Of a DNA stretch of 38,224 bases, positions 10,272-19,943 are shown in pieces. The DNA is from Clostridia bacterium. Its GTDB lineage: Bacteria; Bacillota; DSM-521; Neomoorellales; SLTJ01. How positions within the stretch are numbered: the stretch's first letter is position 1; each line of letters starts with the position of its first letter. The notes below the pieces were generated by a model. The model did not search any database. It had not been told where the DNA came from and worked only from the letters and a program-made list of their open reading frames with translations. The stretch lies in contig SLTJ01000030.1 of assembly GCA_004347685.1 (NCBI GenBank), positions 27,600 to 65,823 on the forward strand. The letters run 5' to 3'. The position numbers were made by a program, and so were the translations under genes.

Positions 10272-11432
10272 TCACCTCGTTTCTCCAGGCGCAGGCTCTA
10301 GCGCCCGCCGGATCCGGTTAACTTTGGCTTCGTTCTTACCTCTGGGTCTCTCCCACTGGTCCGGACGGTACTTGCGATACCAATCCGCCAAGAGTTGCGC
10401 AATCTCGCGCCTCACCACGGGCAACTCAGACTCGCTGTCCATGCGGGCCAACCACTTCGCGCTCAGAGACTCCATGAACCTGTCGGGGTTACCGCTATAT
10501 CCGTCTTGCTCCATTTCCAGCCGCACGGGGCTCATGGCAGCCAGGGCCGCTGCCCTCGCTTCTTCCGCTTCAATCCTCACCTTCTCTTCCTGCCAGGAGC
10601 GTTCCGCCTCCTGATCAACCCTGAAACAGCCGTACCCGACCGACGTCTTCGCTCCCGCGCCGAGCTGTTCCAGCGCTTCCAGCAGCCAGGTGCCGGCCTG
10701 CGCCGCGTCCTGCCGGGCCTGAGCATCCTCTTGGCGCCGAGGCGCGACCGCAACAACGAAAAGCTGACCGGCAACCACGGTGAGAAAAGGAACGGGGATC
10801 GGGCTGTCCCAGTCAGCCGGCGGTTTCGTCCGGGTATCTTCCCGGTAGTAGTCCTGGTAGTGGGGCGTCATTACGTCAGCCTCCAGCTTCACCGGAGCGG
10901 CCGGCAACAGATCAAAAAATATGACGCTCCCAGAGGCTTTACTATCGCTGTGTTCCGGCCCGAAAACCCGGGCCAGGGCCGCCTGTTTCTCGGTCTCACT
11001 TTTCCAGCCATCCCACCAACTGGTCGCCCAGGCGCGTGTGACTCCCTTGACCGACGTGCCGGGCAAAAAGGGCGTTCCCAGGGTGTGGTGCCAGGCGAAC
11101 CCGTTTTCCACCGGGTGCTCGCGGCCCATGCCGGTTACGAATCGGCCCACGGTCCTGACGAACCTCACTTGTCCGCCCAGGGCGGCGACAAGGCCGGCCA
11201 GGCGCGACACGGATTCCACGATACGCTTACCGTCTCCCACAGACGTACCAGTAACCGTCCCTATCCATTCGCTCTTGCAGCTCTTGCCGCTCTTGCCCTG
11301 GCCGGGGAGGCTCCACTCGCCGGCGGCAACTTGCCAGCGGTCACAAAACTTATCATACCAGAGCCCGGCATTGGCGTCCCGGGGAAGGTAACCGCCGGGA
11401 AAACCGTTATCCCTGTAAAGCGGCAGAGTCAC
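10272..11432 (-). CDS. cmr6: Cmr6, type III-B RAMP subunit
   Basis: A 386-residue Cas7-group RAMP protein that caps the backbone of the Cmr complex. Recognisable Cmr6 features are the HHTLGTPFLPGTSVKG segment, the conserved RAMP loop that contacts RNA, and a later glycine-rich GAGAKTSVGYGCF segment. The C-terminal ~100 residues are charged and helical (rich in E, R, A), longer than the core fold needs. The start is GTG at 11432 with GGGAGG 8 nt upstream, and it overlaps the end of cmr5 by 26 nt, which implies translational coupling. Confidence 0.9.
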   Translation of the reverse strand: MTLPLYRDNGFPGGYLPRDANAGLWYDKFCDRWQVAAGEWSLPGQGKSGKSCKSEWIGTVTGTSVGDGKRIVESVSRLAGLVAALGGQVRFVRTVGRFVTGMGREHPVENGFAWHHTLGTPFLPGTSVKGVTRAWATSWWDGWKSETEKQAALARVFGPEHSDSKASGSVIFFDLLPAAPVKLEADVMTPHYQDYYREDTRTKPPADWDSPIPVPFLTVVAGQLFVVAVAPRRQEDAQARQDAAQAGTWLLEALEQLGAGAKTSVGYGCFRVDQEAERSWQEEKVRIEAEEARAAALAAMSPVRLEMEQDGYSGNPDRFMESLSAKWLARMDSESELPVVRREIAQLLADWYRKYRPDQWERPRGKNEAKVNRIRRALEPAPGETR

Positions 11433-11856
11433 CCGCGTCGCCTCCCGTCCGCTCCGGCCTTTTCAGGTACGCTACGGCCAGTTTTTTCAGCCACTGGAGC
11501 CAGGCCAAGGCTTCGGCCTGGGCCCGAAGATACAGATACCTGTCCCCGTTTACCACGGCTTCAAGCAGGTCACCTGCTGGGTAAACGGCGCCAGATTCGT
11601 TCCGGCAGAGCCAGCCCTGAAGGTGGCGGTACAGCGCAAGATGAGGGTCTTTCGCATCTCCCCGAGCCGCGGCCAGCAACATGGCGCAAGCCTGGCCAAG
11701 TCCGCACGTGAGAATGGTAGCCGGCAGGCTTTCAACGTAGGACGCATACCGGTCATTCCACTCTGAACGATCCTGGCGGTCACCCGAGCCCTGACGCAAC
11801 TTAGCTACCACGTCCAGGGCGTTAGCGGCCCTGGTTTGGTCGAGAGTTCTGGTCAC
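11407..11856 (-). CDS. cmr5: Cmr5, type III-B small subunit
   Basis: A small, mainly helical protein of 149 residues, matching the size and position of Cmr5, which forms the inner filament (Cas11-like) of the Cmr complex. It begins TRTLDQTRAANAL after the initiator, a typical Cmr5 start. I chose the GTG at 11856 because it forms a GTGA overlap with the cmr4 stop and has a run of G 9 nt upstream. The same reading frame stays open upstream to 11898, but that extension lies inside cmr4 and looks spurious. No enzymatic role is expected. Confidence 0.88.
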   Translation of the reverse strand: MTRTLDQTRAANALDVVAKLRQGSGDRQDRSEWNDRYASYVESLPATILTCGLGQACAMLLAAARGDAKDPHLALYRHLQGWLCRNESGAVYPAGDLLEAVVNGDRYLYLRAQAEALAWLQWLKKLAVAYLKRPERTGGDAGDSAALQG

Positions 11857-12680
11857 CGCCACTTCCCCCCGTCTCCGTACCACGCCACCGCACACCAACC
11901 CTGGCCGACCGTTTCATTTCCGCCCACCTGGAGATACGGGCGGCGCGCAAAAAGCTCCCGTACCTCATCCAGCATACCTTCCCCGCCCGGGCGGGCCACC
12001 AGCAGCGCGTACAGCAGCGTGTCAGGAGGTATAGTTTCTTCGTACCACAGGTTTTCGCTGGTCTTGGTATCGTCATTTAAGACATTCCGAGCACTAACTT
12101 GCAGGGCGTACCTGGCAAAGTACGCGAAGTCGTCGTCGGGACACACGAGGAGCTGCTCGCCCAGCCGGCTCCTTACTGAGTGGTGTGGTATCATGGAACT
12201 GACGGTCGCTACCACCACTGACAAATCAGCCACGGCCACCGTGAAAGAAACTTCCTCCAGGTACAGGGTACCTGGAGCCCCGGCCATCACGTGCCCGGGT
12301 GAAGGGGCGGTAAGGGAACCCGAGAAAGGCAGCCCCGCCAGCATGCCGTCTCTCTGCAGGCGCTCAAGAACGTATGCGCAGGTTGCCCATTTGAAATGCC
12401 CGGTCAGGGAGCGAACTGGTAATAGTAGCAGCCGGGCGTCGGTCACCGCCAGTCCCCCGGCAGAATCCGGGGCTCCAAAAATCGCCTCAACCTTCGGATC
12501 TTTGTTACCCCACTCCTCTTCCGCCCGCTCCCGCAGGGCCCCCTTGAGACTGGACCCGGGGATTACCGGGTAGCCGGTAACCACTTCCCTGGCCACCGGC
12601 AGGTCTATCACTCCTGATGTTGCCCCCGCTCCAGGATGCAGGCTGGTTTCGGCCAAAAGGCCAATTAACGCTGCTTTCAT
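11853..12680 (-). CDS. cmr4: Cmr4, backbone RNase subunit of type III-B
   Basis: A 275-residue Cas7-type RAMP. Several copies form the backbone of the Cmr complex and cut bound target RNA at about 6-nt intervals. D26, in GVIDLPVARE, aligns with the catalytic aspartate known from Pyrococcus Cmr4, so slicing should be active. The segment VIPGSSLKGALRE (39-51) is the RAMP glycine/serine loop. The ATG at 12680 is preceded by GGAGGAG and overlaps the cmr3 stop as ATGA. The longer open frame to 12746 lies in cmr3 and is not needed. Confidence 0.92.
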   Translation of the reverse strand: MKAALIGLLAETSLHPGAGATSGVIDLPVAREVVTGYPVIPGSSLKGALRERAEEEWGNKDPKVEAIFGAPDSAGGLAVTDARLLLLPVRSLTGHFKWATCAYVLERLQRDGMLAGLPFSGSLTAPSPGHVMAGAPGTLYLEEVSFTVAVADLSVVVATVSSMIPHHSVRSRLGEQLLVCPDDDFAYFARYALQVSARNVLNDDTKTSENLWYEETIPPDTLLYALLVARPGGEGMLDEVRELFARRPYLQVGGNETVGQGWCAVAWYGDGGKWR

Positions 12681-13777
12681 GTTTTCTCCTCCCATCTCCC
12701 GATCAGAACTTGCCCCAGCCCCCAGGCCTGCCCGTCGCCAAGGCATTTGCCGTGCAGAACCTGAACCTCTGCGGCCCTGGAGCCTTCCGTCTCAAAGAAC
12801 CAGGTACTGCCAGCGGGGATCAGCGGCCGTAGAGGGCGCGGAGCGTGGCTTTTCAGGTCCCAGCCGCCTGATTGCTGCATCCGGCCCGTACAAGCGGCCA
12901 CACAGCGTCCGGGAACTTCAGGCGGACCGTTCCTGACCGCGGATGCCACGTCAGGGAAGCTGCCGGAGGTGATCAAGGTAACCGTAAACCGGATCTTGTC
13001 ACCGTCCCGGTGGACAGCCGGTAACTCAGGAAGATCGAGCCCCTGCTCCGCAATCCTTATCCGGGCCAGCCGGCCTTCACCGCCGAGCGGAATTACCGCC
13101 GGGACCCCGTCGTACCACTCGTCCGTCAGACCCGAAACTTCTACCTGGAGGCTGACACCCTGACACAGGCGGGTGAAGGTGGCCGAGTAAAGTTTGTGTT
13201 CCACCGCCGTACGCCGGCGGCGATCCCGCTCGATCCCCACCCGAGGTTCCTCGCGCCAGAGCGCGGAAGCCTGAAAAACCTGACCGTCACCAGGCAACCC
13301 GCCTGCCAGTACCTCTGCCATCCCCTGCCCGGACAACCAGGCACCCTGCAGCTCCGTTGCTCCCGCTGCGTTTTCAGTCGGTTCCGGAAGGCGCACCAGC
13401 CCCAGATCGCATTCAACGGCCGGACCCGGTACCAGTCTGATGTAATGGTATCGTTTGTCCCCGGCATCCTTTCGGCACAGGATGTTCAACGGGGCCGGGA
13501 GAAGAATCTCGCCTTCACTGAACAAATAGGGCCCCCGCAGTACTACCCGGCCCGGGTCATCCGGACCGCCCAATTCACCGGGCCACATGTCCGGCCGCTC
13601 CGGCCGCCAACCCCGTCCGTAGGCCAGCGCGGTGCGAACGGCTCCCTGCAATGTGGACATAAAGGGGGGAAAGAAACCCCCGGCACCGGTCCAGCCACCT
13701 TCACCGGCATTGTAAGGGCTGGCGTCCCTGAAGAAAAAGACGTCCAGGGGGGCGAATTCCCATAATCTCGCCGTCAC
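12677..13777 (-). CDS. cmr3: Cmr3, type III-B crRNA-tag-binding RAMP
   Basis: A 366-residue Cas5-like RAMP that holds the crRNA 5' tag and pairs with Cmr2. The N-terminus (TARLWEFAPLDVFFF, then RDASPYNAG) has the Cmr3 hallmark pattern of an aromatic strand followed by an RD.PF/Y loop. The GTG at 13777 forms a GTGA overlap with the cmr2 stop and has GGGGGTGG upstream. The longer open frame reaching 13885 lies inside cmr2 and is rejected. Confidence 0.88.
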   Translation of the reverse strand: MTARLWEFAPLDVFFFRDASPYNAGEGGWTGAGGFFPPFMSTLQGAVRTALAYGRGWRPERPDMWPGELGGPDDPGRVVLRGPYLFSEGEILLPAPLNILCRKDAGDKRYHYIRLVPGPAVECDLGLVRLPEPTENAAGATELQGAWLSGQGMAEVLAGGLPGDGQVFQASALWREEPRVGIERDRRRRTAVEHKLYSATFTRLCQGVSLQVEVSGLTDEWYDGVPAVIPLGGEGRLARIRIAEQGLDLPELPAVHRDGDKIRFTVTLITSGSFPDVASAVRNGPPEVPGRCVAACTGRMQQSGGWDLKSHAPRPLRPLIPAGSTWFFETEGSRAAEVQVLHGKCLGDGQAWGLGQVLIGRWEEKT

Positions 13778-15669
13778 ACAGCCACCCCCTTGGTGGCGAT
13801 AAACCTGACCAGCAGGGCTCCGTCCAAAGCCAAAGGCCCTTCCGCCTCGTGGACCCCGCCACCGGCATCCCGCCACGAACGACAACAGACCCGCAGCAAT
13901 TGCCTGATGAGGTTCTCCACCTCGTCCACACCTGACCGAGCGCCGCGGTCCGGGCCGTGCTCCCGCGCCCTGAGGTATTCGGCAGCCAACAGGCGAACCA
14001 GGTCCTCCATCGCAAAGGTCGGGGCAGCCTCTTTCCCGGATGCGACAAAACGCTGGTGCAGATTGTAGAGAAAGCTGCCGCTCAACCCGCCCGCGTCACC
14101 CGTCTTGCCCCGGACCTCTTGCGCCAGTTCGGTGATGAGGTCCCGGTGCCCGTCAAGCAACACTCTCCAGGGCGCCGCCCAGGTGAGCACCGGTCCTCCG
14201 GTTTTCCACACAGTCACCGCCAGGCTGTCACGCCCTGTCTCCTCCTTCGCCACCTTTTCGAGCAGCCGGTGAGCCTCGCTTACGATAGCACTGAGCGGCG
14301 CGTGGTAATGGGCGTACACGATGGCCGCCGAGACGGTGGCCATGTCGGCGGGGACGTCGCTTCCCGCGAAGGCGTCCCGGTAGGCACAGCGCGATGCGAT
14401 GGCTGCCGGCAAAGCGTCTTCCAGCGGCAGCATGGCCAGCAGGTCGTCGCCACCCGCGTAAATGGTAAAGCCGTTGTGACCGCCCACCAGCGCGGCGGCC
14501 CGCCCGGAGAAGCGTTTCAAGGCCTCACTTATCTTGACGCCACCAAACTGACGCAGGTTGGCCCCCAGCCTGTCCCCGTCCATGAGCAGCAAAGCGTAAA
14601 AAGGAGCCGGCTCTTCCTCAAGATTTTGCTTCAACATCCGGCCCACCATTTCCCTGGCCTCACGCGAGCCTTCTTCCCACAGGGAATCGTTAGCCAGCGA
14701 GGAAGTGAAGAAACACCTGCCATCCAGCCAGGCCAGTTTCGCCGCCCCTGGCTCGCGCTCCATGGCCTGGCGCAGGCAGGAGAAGTCCTCACCTCGACCC
14801 GGAACGGCCCCAGGCAGGAGCGAGGCTGCCGCACCAGCAAACTCGCCGGCCAGGGCGGGCCTCTCTACCATCATCCTCTCCACCCAGTGCACCGCGGCCA
14901 TGTACGTCGTGGAAGGGTAGCCAGTGGTCCTCACCTTCCAGCCGATGGCTTCTTCCGCCACCAGCGGGAAAAGGCGCTTGATCAGGGCCACGGCGGACAG
15001 CCTTTCGTCCGGCCTGATGTCTAGATCGGGAACGGAGCGGCTCAGCGCCCGCCAGAAATCCTCCTGTCCAGCCCGATCCCGGGAACGAACAAATCCGGAA
15101 AGTTCTTGGAGATTCCCCATGATCACGCATTTGTCACCGGGTTCTACCGCGGGCACGTGGCTGCGCCAGTTCTTGCGCCGGTCAAGAAGGTCCTCGCCCG
15201 GCCCTACCACCCAGTTTACCTCCCAGAAACCCTTTACCTGGCGCTCCCAGATGGCCGGAGTTCCCAGCCCGTAGCCGCTGACCGGGGCCACAAAGCGCTC
15301 CCAGACGCTGGCCGCGATTTTCTCCCAGGAGGCCTGTACCGCTTGGACGCAGCTCTCCGGGTCAAAGCCGGCGGGGATTTCCGCCTTGAACCGGTTGGGC
15401 AGCGTGCCGATCCGCGGACCGGACGACACCTTGTCCCCGGCATTAGCAGCGCAAATCGCCTGCAACAACTCGTCGGAAATATCGCCGCTCGAAGATTGGA
15501 CGGCGGGAAAAACAATCTTGCCCTTGGGGCCCAGGGCAGCTCTCATGGCCTGCCCGGCCAGGTAAGAAAGCAAGAATGAACCCGCCCACAGGTCTCGGGT
15601 GCGCCGGGCCCGGGCCACGAAAGCCTGCACCGGGCCAAGAGAAAAGTGCAACACCCTGGTATCCGGCAC
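13774..15669 (-). CDS. cmr2: Cmr2 (Cas10) without HD domain, GGDD cyclase motif intact
   Basis: The large subunit of the Cmr complex, 631 residues. The conserved block after the start, with SLGPVQAFVARARRTRDLWA, normally follows an N-terminal HD nuclease of about 200 residues in Cmr2; here it comes directly after the initiator. The start is fixed by cmr1, which ends at the same base, so no HD region is encoded. The palm motif GGDD is intact at 406-409 (codons at 14443-14454), in YAGGDDLL. The protein should therefore synthesise cyclic oligoadenylate but not cut ssDNA itself. This fits the CARF-HEPN effector encoded four genes later. Confidence 0.93.
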   Translation of the reverse strand: MPDTRVLHFSLGPVQAFVARARRTRDLWAGSFLLSYLAGQAMRAALGPKGKIVFPAVQSSSGDISDELLQAICAANAGDKVSSGPRIGTLPNRFKAEIPAGFDPESCVQAVQASWEKIAASVWERFVAPVSGYGLGTPAIWERQVKGFWEVNWVVGPGEDLLDRRKNWRSHVPAVEPGDKCVIMGNLQELSGFVRSRDRAGQEDFWRALSRSVPDLDIRPDERLSAVALIKRLFPLVAEEAIGWKVRTTGYPSTTYMAAVHWVERMMVERPALAGEFAGAAASLLPGAVPGRGEDFSCLRQAMEREPGAAKLAWLDGRCFFTSSLANDSLWEEGSREAREMVGRMLKQNLEEEPAPFYALLLMDGDRLGANLRQFGGVKISEALKRFSGRAAALVGGHNGFTIYAGGDDLLAMLPLEDALPAAIASRCAYRDAFAGSDVPADMATVSAAIVYAHYHAPLSAIVSEAHRLLEKVAKEETGRDSLAVTVWKTGGPVLTWAAPWRVLLDGHRDLITELAQEVRGKTGDAGGLSGSFLYNLHQRFVASGKEAAPTFAMEDLVRLLAAEYLRAREHGPDRGARSGVDEVENLIRQLLRVCCRSWRDAGGGVHEAEGPLALDGALLVRFIATKGVAV

Positions 15670-16823
15670 TAAATCCTCACCTCCACCCGGCTGTCGAAGC
15701 GATCAATAAAGCGGTGCAAGACGCCAAAATCAACCTGACAGGGCACGGAAATACCGCGGCCGCCCTTGGGTTTCATGAGTATGTTCTCGCCAGCCGGGAC
15801 AAACCGGGCCGGCAACAACGACAGCACGGCCACGTATTCGCCGGCCAATGGATGCATGTGGATAAACAGGGGGCTGGCCCGGCGCTCAACAGTCTCGCCT
15901 GTTACCTCTACGTCCCGGGCACCTGGCGTGGAGAAATGATAGTTATGAGGCAGGCCGAAGACGACCCGCTCGGGATGTCTTTTCTCGCTTCCTCCCGTGG
16001 CCACGGCCCGCACCAGGTCGTGGTCAGGGCTGAAATTCTGTTCCGCCTCCGCTCTCCAGGGCAAGATGTGGCGGCCGCTCCGGTTATCCCGGTGCCCGTA
16101 ACTCCGGTAGCCCATCATTTCCCGGCCCAGGTCGTCCAGCACGGCAAGGGGGTCTTGCTGGCCGAAGGACACTATGGCTATCCGGCTTTGCGCGCTCAAT
16201 GCTGTGTACTCCGGCGGGCCGGCCGGTAAGGCTGTGTCACCCCAGATTTTCTCAATATAATTTCTCAACTCGTCCACCGTGGCCGGATCGGTCCGCCGCT
16301 CCGCCCCGTCGAGTTCCACCGCCTGCAGGGCGACGGAACCGAAACCACGGCGTGAGCGGGAGCCGAGGCCGCCTAGCAGACCGAGGGCCCGGATTGCCCT
16401 CACCAGGTGATCGCCCAGGACCGTATCTACTCCCGGGCGCAGCGTAATAAACACGTTGAAAATCGTGCCGGGTCTGATATACGGCCGCGCGCTCTGCGCG
16501 TTCTGGCCCGGCGTGATCGGGCCGTACCCCAAGTACGCGCTACCGGGCCATGGCCAGCGACTCCCCGCCGGCTCGGTCTCAAGCCGGCCAGCAGCCTCCA
16601 CCCGGAGGGTAAACCTGGCCTGCCCACAACGTGTACTACCAAACCATTCCTGCTCTTCCTCCATGACCTTTTCCCATGTCTTCAGCCGGCCGAGGGCAAT
16701 GGCCCGGTACCAAAACCGCAGCGCCCCTTTGACCGACGCGGCCCGCAGTTCAGCGGTACCTGCGTCGGCACCGGCCATGAACAACGGGGTAACAACACGA
16801 AAGGTGGCTTTGATGCTCTTCAT
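15669..16823 (-). CDS. cmr1: Cmr1, type III-B RAMP subunit
   Basis: A 384-residue RAMP protein that sits at the target-recognition end of the Cmr complex. The N-terminus is typical Cmr1: IKATFRVVTPLFMAGAD, followed by RAASVKGALRFWYRA, the signature loop, at about residues 28-42. A second RAMP-like glycine-rich segment, GLGSRSRRGFGSV, lies near the middle. The ATG at 16823 has GGAGGG 10 nt upstream. It follows the cas3 stop after 37 nt with no terminator visible, so the III-B genes appear to continue the I-D operon. Confidence 0.92.
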   Translation of the reverse strand: MKSIKATFRVVTPLFMAGADAGTAELRAASVKGALRFWYRAIALGRLKTWEKVMEEEQEWFGSTRCGQARFTLRVEAAGRLETEPAGSRWPWPGSAYLGYGPITPGQNAQSARPYIRPGTIFNVFITLRPGVDTVLGDHLVRAIRALGLLGGLGSRSRRGFGSVALQAVELDGAERRTDPATVDELRNYIEKIWGDTALPAGPPEYTALSAQSRIAIVSFGQQDPLAVLDDLGREMMGYRSYGHRDNRSGRHILPWRAEAEQNFSPDHDLVRAVATGGSEKRHPERVVFGLPHNYHFSTPGARDVEVTGETVERRASPLFIHMHPLAGEYVAVLSLLPARFVPAGENILMKPKGGRGISVPCQVDFGVLHRFIDRFDSRVEVRI

Positions 16824-16860
16824 TTCGGTTTATCCCTCCAGTGGGACCGGTAATCCACCT

Positions 16861-19221
16861 TTAGATTATCACCGGCAGTTCTTTGTCCGCGTCTGCCCGC
16901 AAGGCCCGGAAAATCGCCGGCCGGATCTCCGGGTAGAGAAGATAGGCGGCCGTGCCCACCACAGCCCAGTATTCCACCTCTTTCCCGGCATCGGGAAAGG
17001 TCACGCCCACCTTTACCGGCGCGATGCCGGCGCCGCGACACGCGGACAGCAAAGCGCCAACCGCGGCGTCAGGTACGACCAGGGCCACCACGTACTGGTC
17101 CTGTAGGAACCTGGAAACTTCAGCGGGCAGAGGGTGCACCGCCCCCCCGCGCGCCGATCGGCCCCGTATCCCCAGCCCCCGCAGGGCTACCGGCCGCGTG
17201 GCGTATTTCTCCATGAAAAAGGAACGGGTGACCTCCTGGGGACATTCGTAGCGATAGTATAATTGGAGGGGCTCCTCCCGGAATTTCACTACCTCCACGT
17301 AGAAATCGGCCGGCGGCGGCGTTTCACCGGCGCAGCGGTGGAATTCCTCGGCCCCGGGAAAGAACCGCAGATCATAGTACCGGAGCAGGTGCAGAAGGCC
17401 GTATACCGCGCCGGCGGTGTCGGTAAAAATCCCTTTGGGGTCATATACGGCGGCCACCGGGCCCTCCAGGCACTCCCTGAACGAGAAAATGGCCTTCTTG
17501 GCGGCATACTGGCCGCGGACGAAGTCCAAGACCTGGCGGCGGTACATCGGGTGCCGCAGGCATTCCGCCCCTTCGGCTGGACCAGCCGACTTGCCTGACC
17601 ACCAAAAGAGGAAATCATGGGCATCCCGGGTGGTCAGCGCTGCCTCTGCCCGGCGGAAAACTTCCTCCTGGTGGGCGTAGCCACGCATAGCCCTGATCAT
17701 GGAGCCGAAGCTGCGCCAGCTTGCCCCGGCAAAGACCTCCTTGACCCGGTCAAAGACGCTTTGGATATAAGGCCGGTCCTCCAGGGCGGTCATCCCGTGC
17801 AACTGGTAGATGGGCCAGAAGGTTTCCAGGTAAAAGGCCTCTGAACCGAGGTAGTGGACCAGGTCCCGGCGGGGCGGAGGAGCGGCGAGTTCCGCGCTCA
17901 GTTGCTTCAGGGCGCTGCGGGCATACGTCCCCCCCTCCCCCACCCGGTCCCGCCAGGTGACGACCACATCTTCGGGAACCAGGGCCCAGATATGGCTGGG
18001 GAAATCGCACCGCGCCTTACCCAGCACCCGGCCCGCCCGGCCCAGGCGCTGCCAGAACTCGTCGTGATTGAAAGCCTCAAAGACCAGGAAGTCCAGCCCC
18101 TGGCGGTCTTTTTGTTTCTTGGCGAAGTTAAAGCCAATATCCACCGTCGGCGTAGCCCAGATAAGCTGTCGCGCGGCTGCCTCATGCCTGTTATCGGACG
18201 ATTCCGGCCCGGTAATCCGGCCGGCGTCCGGCCAGGGGACGGCCTGCCGGGCCCGGTTCAAGCGGTGCAAAGAACTGGCAATCACCGCCCCGTCTTGACC
18301 CTGTTCCAGCAGCGGCCATGTTCTTTCCCGCAGCCACTGCGCCTGCTCGGCTACATCCCCTCCCACCAGGTGCAAAACCGCGGGGGCCAGGACAGGTGCC
18401 GCTCCCGGGGTCCCCGGCTCGGCCTCCACCTCCGGCGGGCGCACCTCGCCGACGTGTATTTTCAGCCGGGCCAGGAAATCCCGCATGTAGGGAGCCGGCG
18501 TCGCCGAAAGCAGGCATACCTTCCGCCCGGCGGCGAAATGACCCAGGTCCTCACACAGGAGCAAGAAAAAGAGGAAGTTGGCGAACTGCTTCGGGGCGTA
18601 GTAGTGGAACTCGTCTATCACTATGTAGGCGAAGCGGGAGACGAAATCCAAAAACAGGTTTCGCCGGTCAAAGGCGTTATACCGATAATAGAGGGCGTAA
18701 TAGAAAATATCCGGGTTAACCACCACGATGCCCGGCCGGGAGGTGTCGGCGTCAATCAGCATATCCCCGATGCCCGACTGGCCGGCAAACTGGCGCGGGT
18801 CGGCGAGCAGCTCGTGGAGCTTTTCTCCCGCCCGGCCCGGGCCGGCCCCGGCCTCGAGATGGCGAAGCCCTTCCGCCGTGACTTCAAGGACGTTAAAGGG
18901 TAGCTTCCTTGCCGTGACAAAATCGCGGATGTCCCGGGCATGCTGCGCCAATAGCTCGTTTACCGGCGCGACGAACAGTACGTCTTTTCGCCGCCCGGTT
19001 TCCTCGTATTCGCGGGCCAGGTCCTGCAAGTAGAGCAGGGCGGCGACGGTTTTGCCCATACCAGTATCCCACGTATTGAAGACCAGGTCGTGCTCGCGTA
19101 GCGCCTGCCAGGTCTCCACCTGGTGCTGCAGCAAACCCGACAAAGAATCATTGTCCCCAAGATAGACGGGAGCCGCCACCGGCAGGAGATTAACGGTTAA
19201 CTCCACTTGCAACCCCCTCAT
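16861..19221 (-). CDS. cas3: Cas3 helicase, type I-D (no HD domain)
   Basis: A 786-residue superfamily 2 helicase that unwinds target DNA for the I-D complex. From the chosen start the motifs are Walker A TGMGKT (53-58), DEFH box (203-206, in YIVIDEFHYY), SAT (239-241) and motif VI QRLGRAGR (391-398). No HD nuclease is fused at either end; in type I-D it sits in Cas10d. The C-terminal ~350 residues have no motif I recognise. I chose the ATG at 19221 because it overlaps the csc1 stop as ATGA with GGAAGGA just upstream. The frame is open to 19254, which would add 11 residues inside csc1. Confidence 0.92.
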   Translation of the reverse strand: MRGLQVELTVNLLPVAAPVYLGDNDSLSGLLQHQVETWQALREHDLVFNTWDTGMGKTVAALLYLQDLAREYEETGRRKDVLFVAPVNELLAQHARDIRDFVTARKLPFNVLEVTAEGLRHLEAGAGPGRAGEKLHELLADPRQFAGQSGIGDMLIDADTSRPGIVVVNPDIFYYALYYRYNAFDRRNLFLDFVSRFAYIVIDEFHYYAPKQFANFLFFLLLCEDLGHFAAGRKVCLLSATPAPYMRDFLARLKIHVGEVRPPEVEAEPGTPGAAPVLAPAVLHLVGGDVAEQAQWLRERTWPLLEQGQDGAVIASSLHRLNRARQAVPWPDAGRITGPESSDNRHEAAARQLIWATPTVDIGFNFAKKQKDRQGLDFLVFEAFNHDEFWQRLGRAGRVLGKARCDFPSHIWALVPEDVVVTWRDRVGEGGTYARSALKQLSAELAAPPPRRDLVHYLGSEAFYLETFWPIYQLHGMTALEDRPYIQSVFDRVKEVFAGASWRSFGSMIRAMRGYAHQEEVFRRAEAALTTRDAHDFLFWWSGKSAGPAEGAECLRHPMYRRQVLDFVRGQYAAKKAIFSFRECLEGPVAAVYDPKGIFTDTAGAVYGLLHLLRYYDLRFFPGAEEFHRCAGETPPPADFYVEVVKFREEPLQLYYRYECPQEVTRSFFMEKYATRPVALRGLGIRGRSARGGAVHPLPAEVSRFLQDQYVVALVVPDAAVGALLSACRGAGIAPVKVGVTFPDAGKEVEYWAVVGTAAYLLYPEIRPAIFRALRADADKELPVII

Positions 19222-19943
19222 TCCTTCCCTGGCAGGGCAAACCGCATAGGCCACGGCAAGAACTCGCCCGTTTCCCTGACGCGCAGGCCCGGACCGGTCA
19301 ACCTGGCGTTCTTTACCAGGACCGCCGGGCGGATGTGGACGATATCACACGCTCCCAAAGTCACATTCTCCGGGAAATCCAGAGGGGAGAGCACCCGGGC
19401 CACCTTTTCCGGGCTAGCTGCGGCCGGCTCCCATGTAATTTCCCGCCACTGGACCCTGGCCTTGCTGTTGAATTTCCCCAGACGGACGTACCCCGGCCTG
19501 GAGATTTCCTCACCCCGGGCCGGAAGCATCACGTAGAAGGTGAACATGCTCCCCACGGCCAGCATTTTCAGCCGCCCGTGCTGGGGATAGTTCACCGCCC
19601 TGGCTTCCTGCGCCTGGCTTACGGCCACGGCGTTGGGGCGAAACTGAAACCAGTAAGAATCAGAGTTGGCGTTAAAAGACTGAATGGCAAAGGCCGGCCG
19701 TCCGGCCGGAGTAGCCGGGGTAACGTATATCCCCCGCTGGTTCAATTGCTCGAGGTCACGGGCATAGAGCGGCGCCGGCGGCTGGTGGTATGGGCTCCGG
19801 CAGAACCCCAGGGCGTAGGCCAGGGCCACGTTCCCGATCACCGGCTCCGTCTCGTAGTAGTCGAATATCTCCCGGCTGGCAAAAAAGGTGTTCTCGTGTA
19901 GTTGCAGTCGCGCCAGATAGCAGCGGACTTCCACTTCCATCAC
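19218..19943 (-). CDS. csc1: Csc1 (Cas5d-type), type I-D complex subunit
   Basis: A 241-residue Cas5-like protein that caps the 5' end of the crRNA in the I-D complex. It is recognised by the opening EVRCYLARLQLHENTFF, then SREIFDYYETEP and a conserved GNVALAYALGFC segment, as in Csc1 proteins, and by its place between csc2 and cas3. It starts at GTG 19943, overlapping the csc2 stop as GTGA; an ATG one codon later is equally possible. It overlaps cas3 at the other end, so csc2-csc1-cas3 should be translationally coupled. Confidence 0.88.
   Translation of the reverse strand: MMEVEVRCYLARLQLHENTFFASREIFDYYETEPVIGNVALAYALGFCRSPYHQPPAPLYARDLEQLNQRGIYVTPATPAGRPAFAIQSFNANSDSYWFQFRPNAVAVSQAQEARAVNYPQHGRLKMLAVGSMFTFYVMLPARGEEISRPGYVRLGKFNSKARVQWREITWEPAAASPEKVARVLSPLDFPENVTLGACDIVHIRPAVLVKNARLTGPGLRVRETGEFLPWPMRFALPGKE

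Noticed and set aside
10395-11711. 438-codon plus-strand open frame opposite cmr6 and cmr5
   Set aside because: Shadow of the cmr genes, low-complexity proline/arginine-rich product, no start signal.
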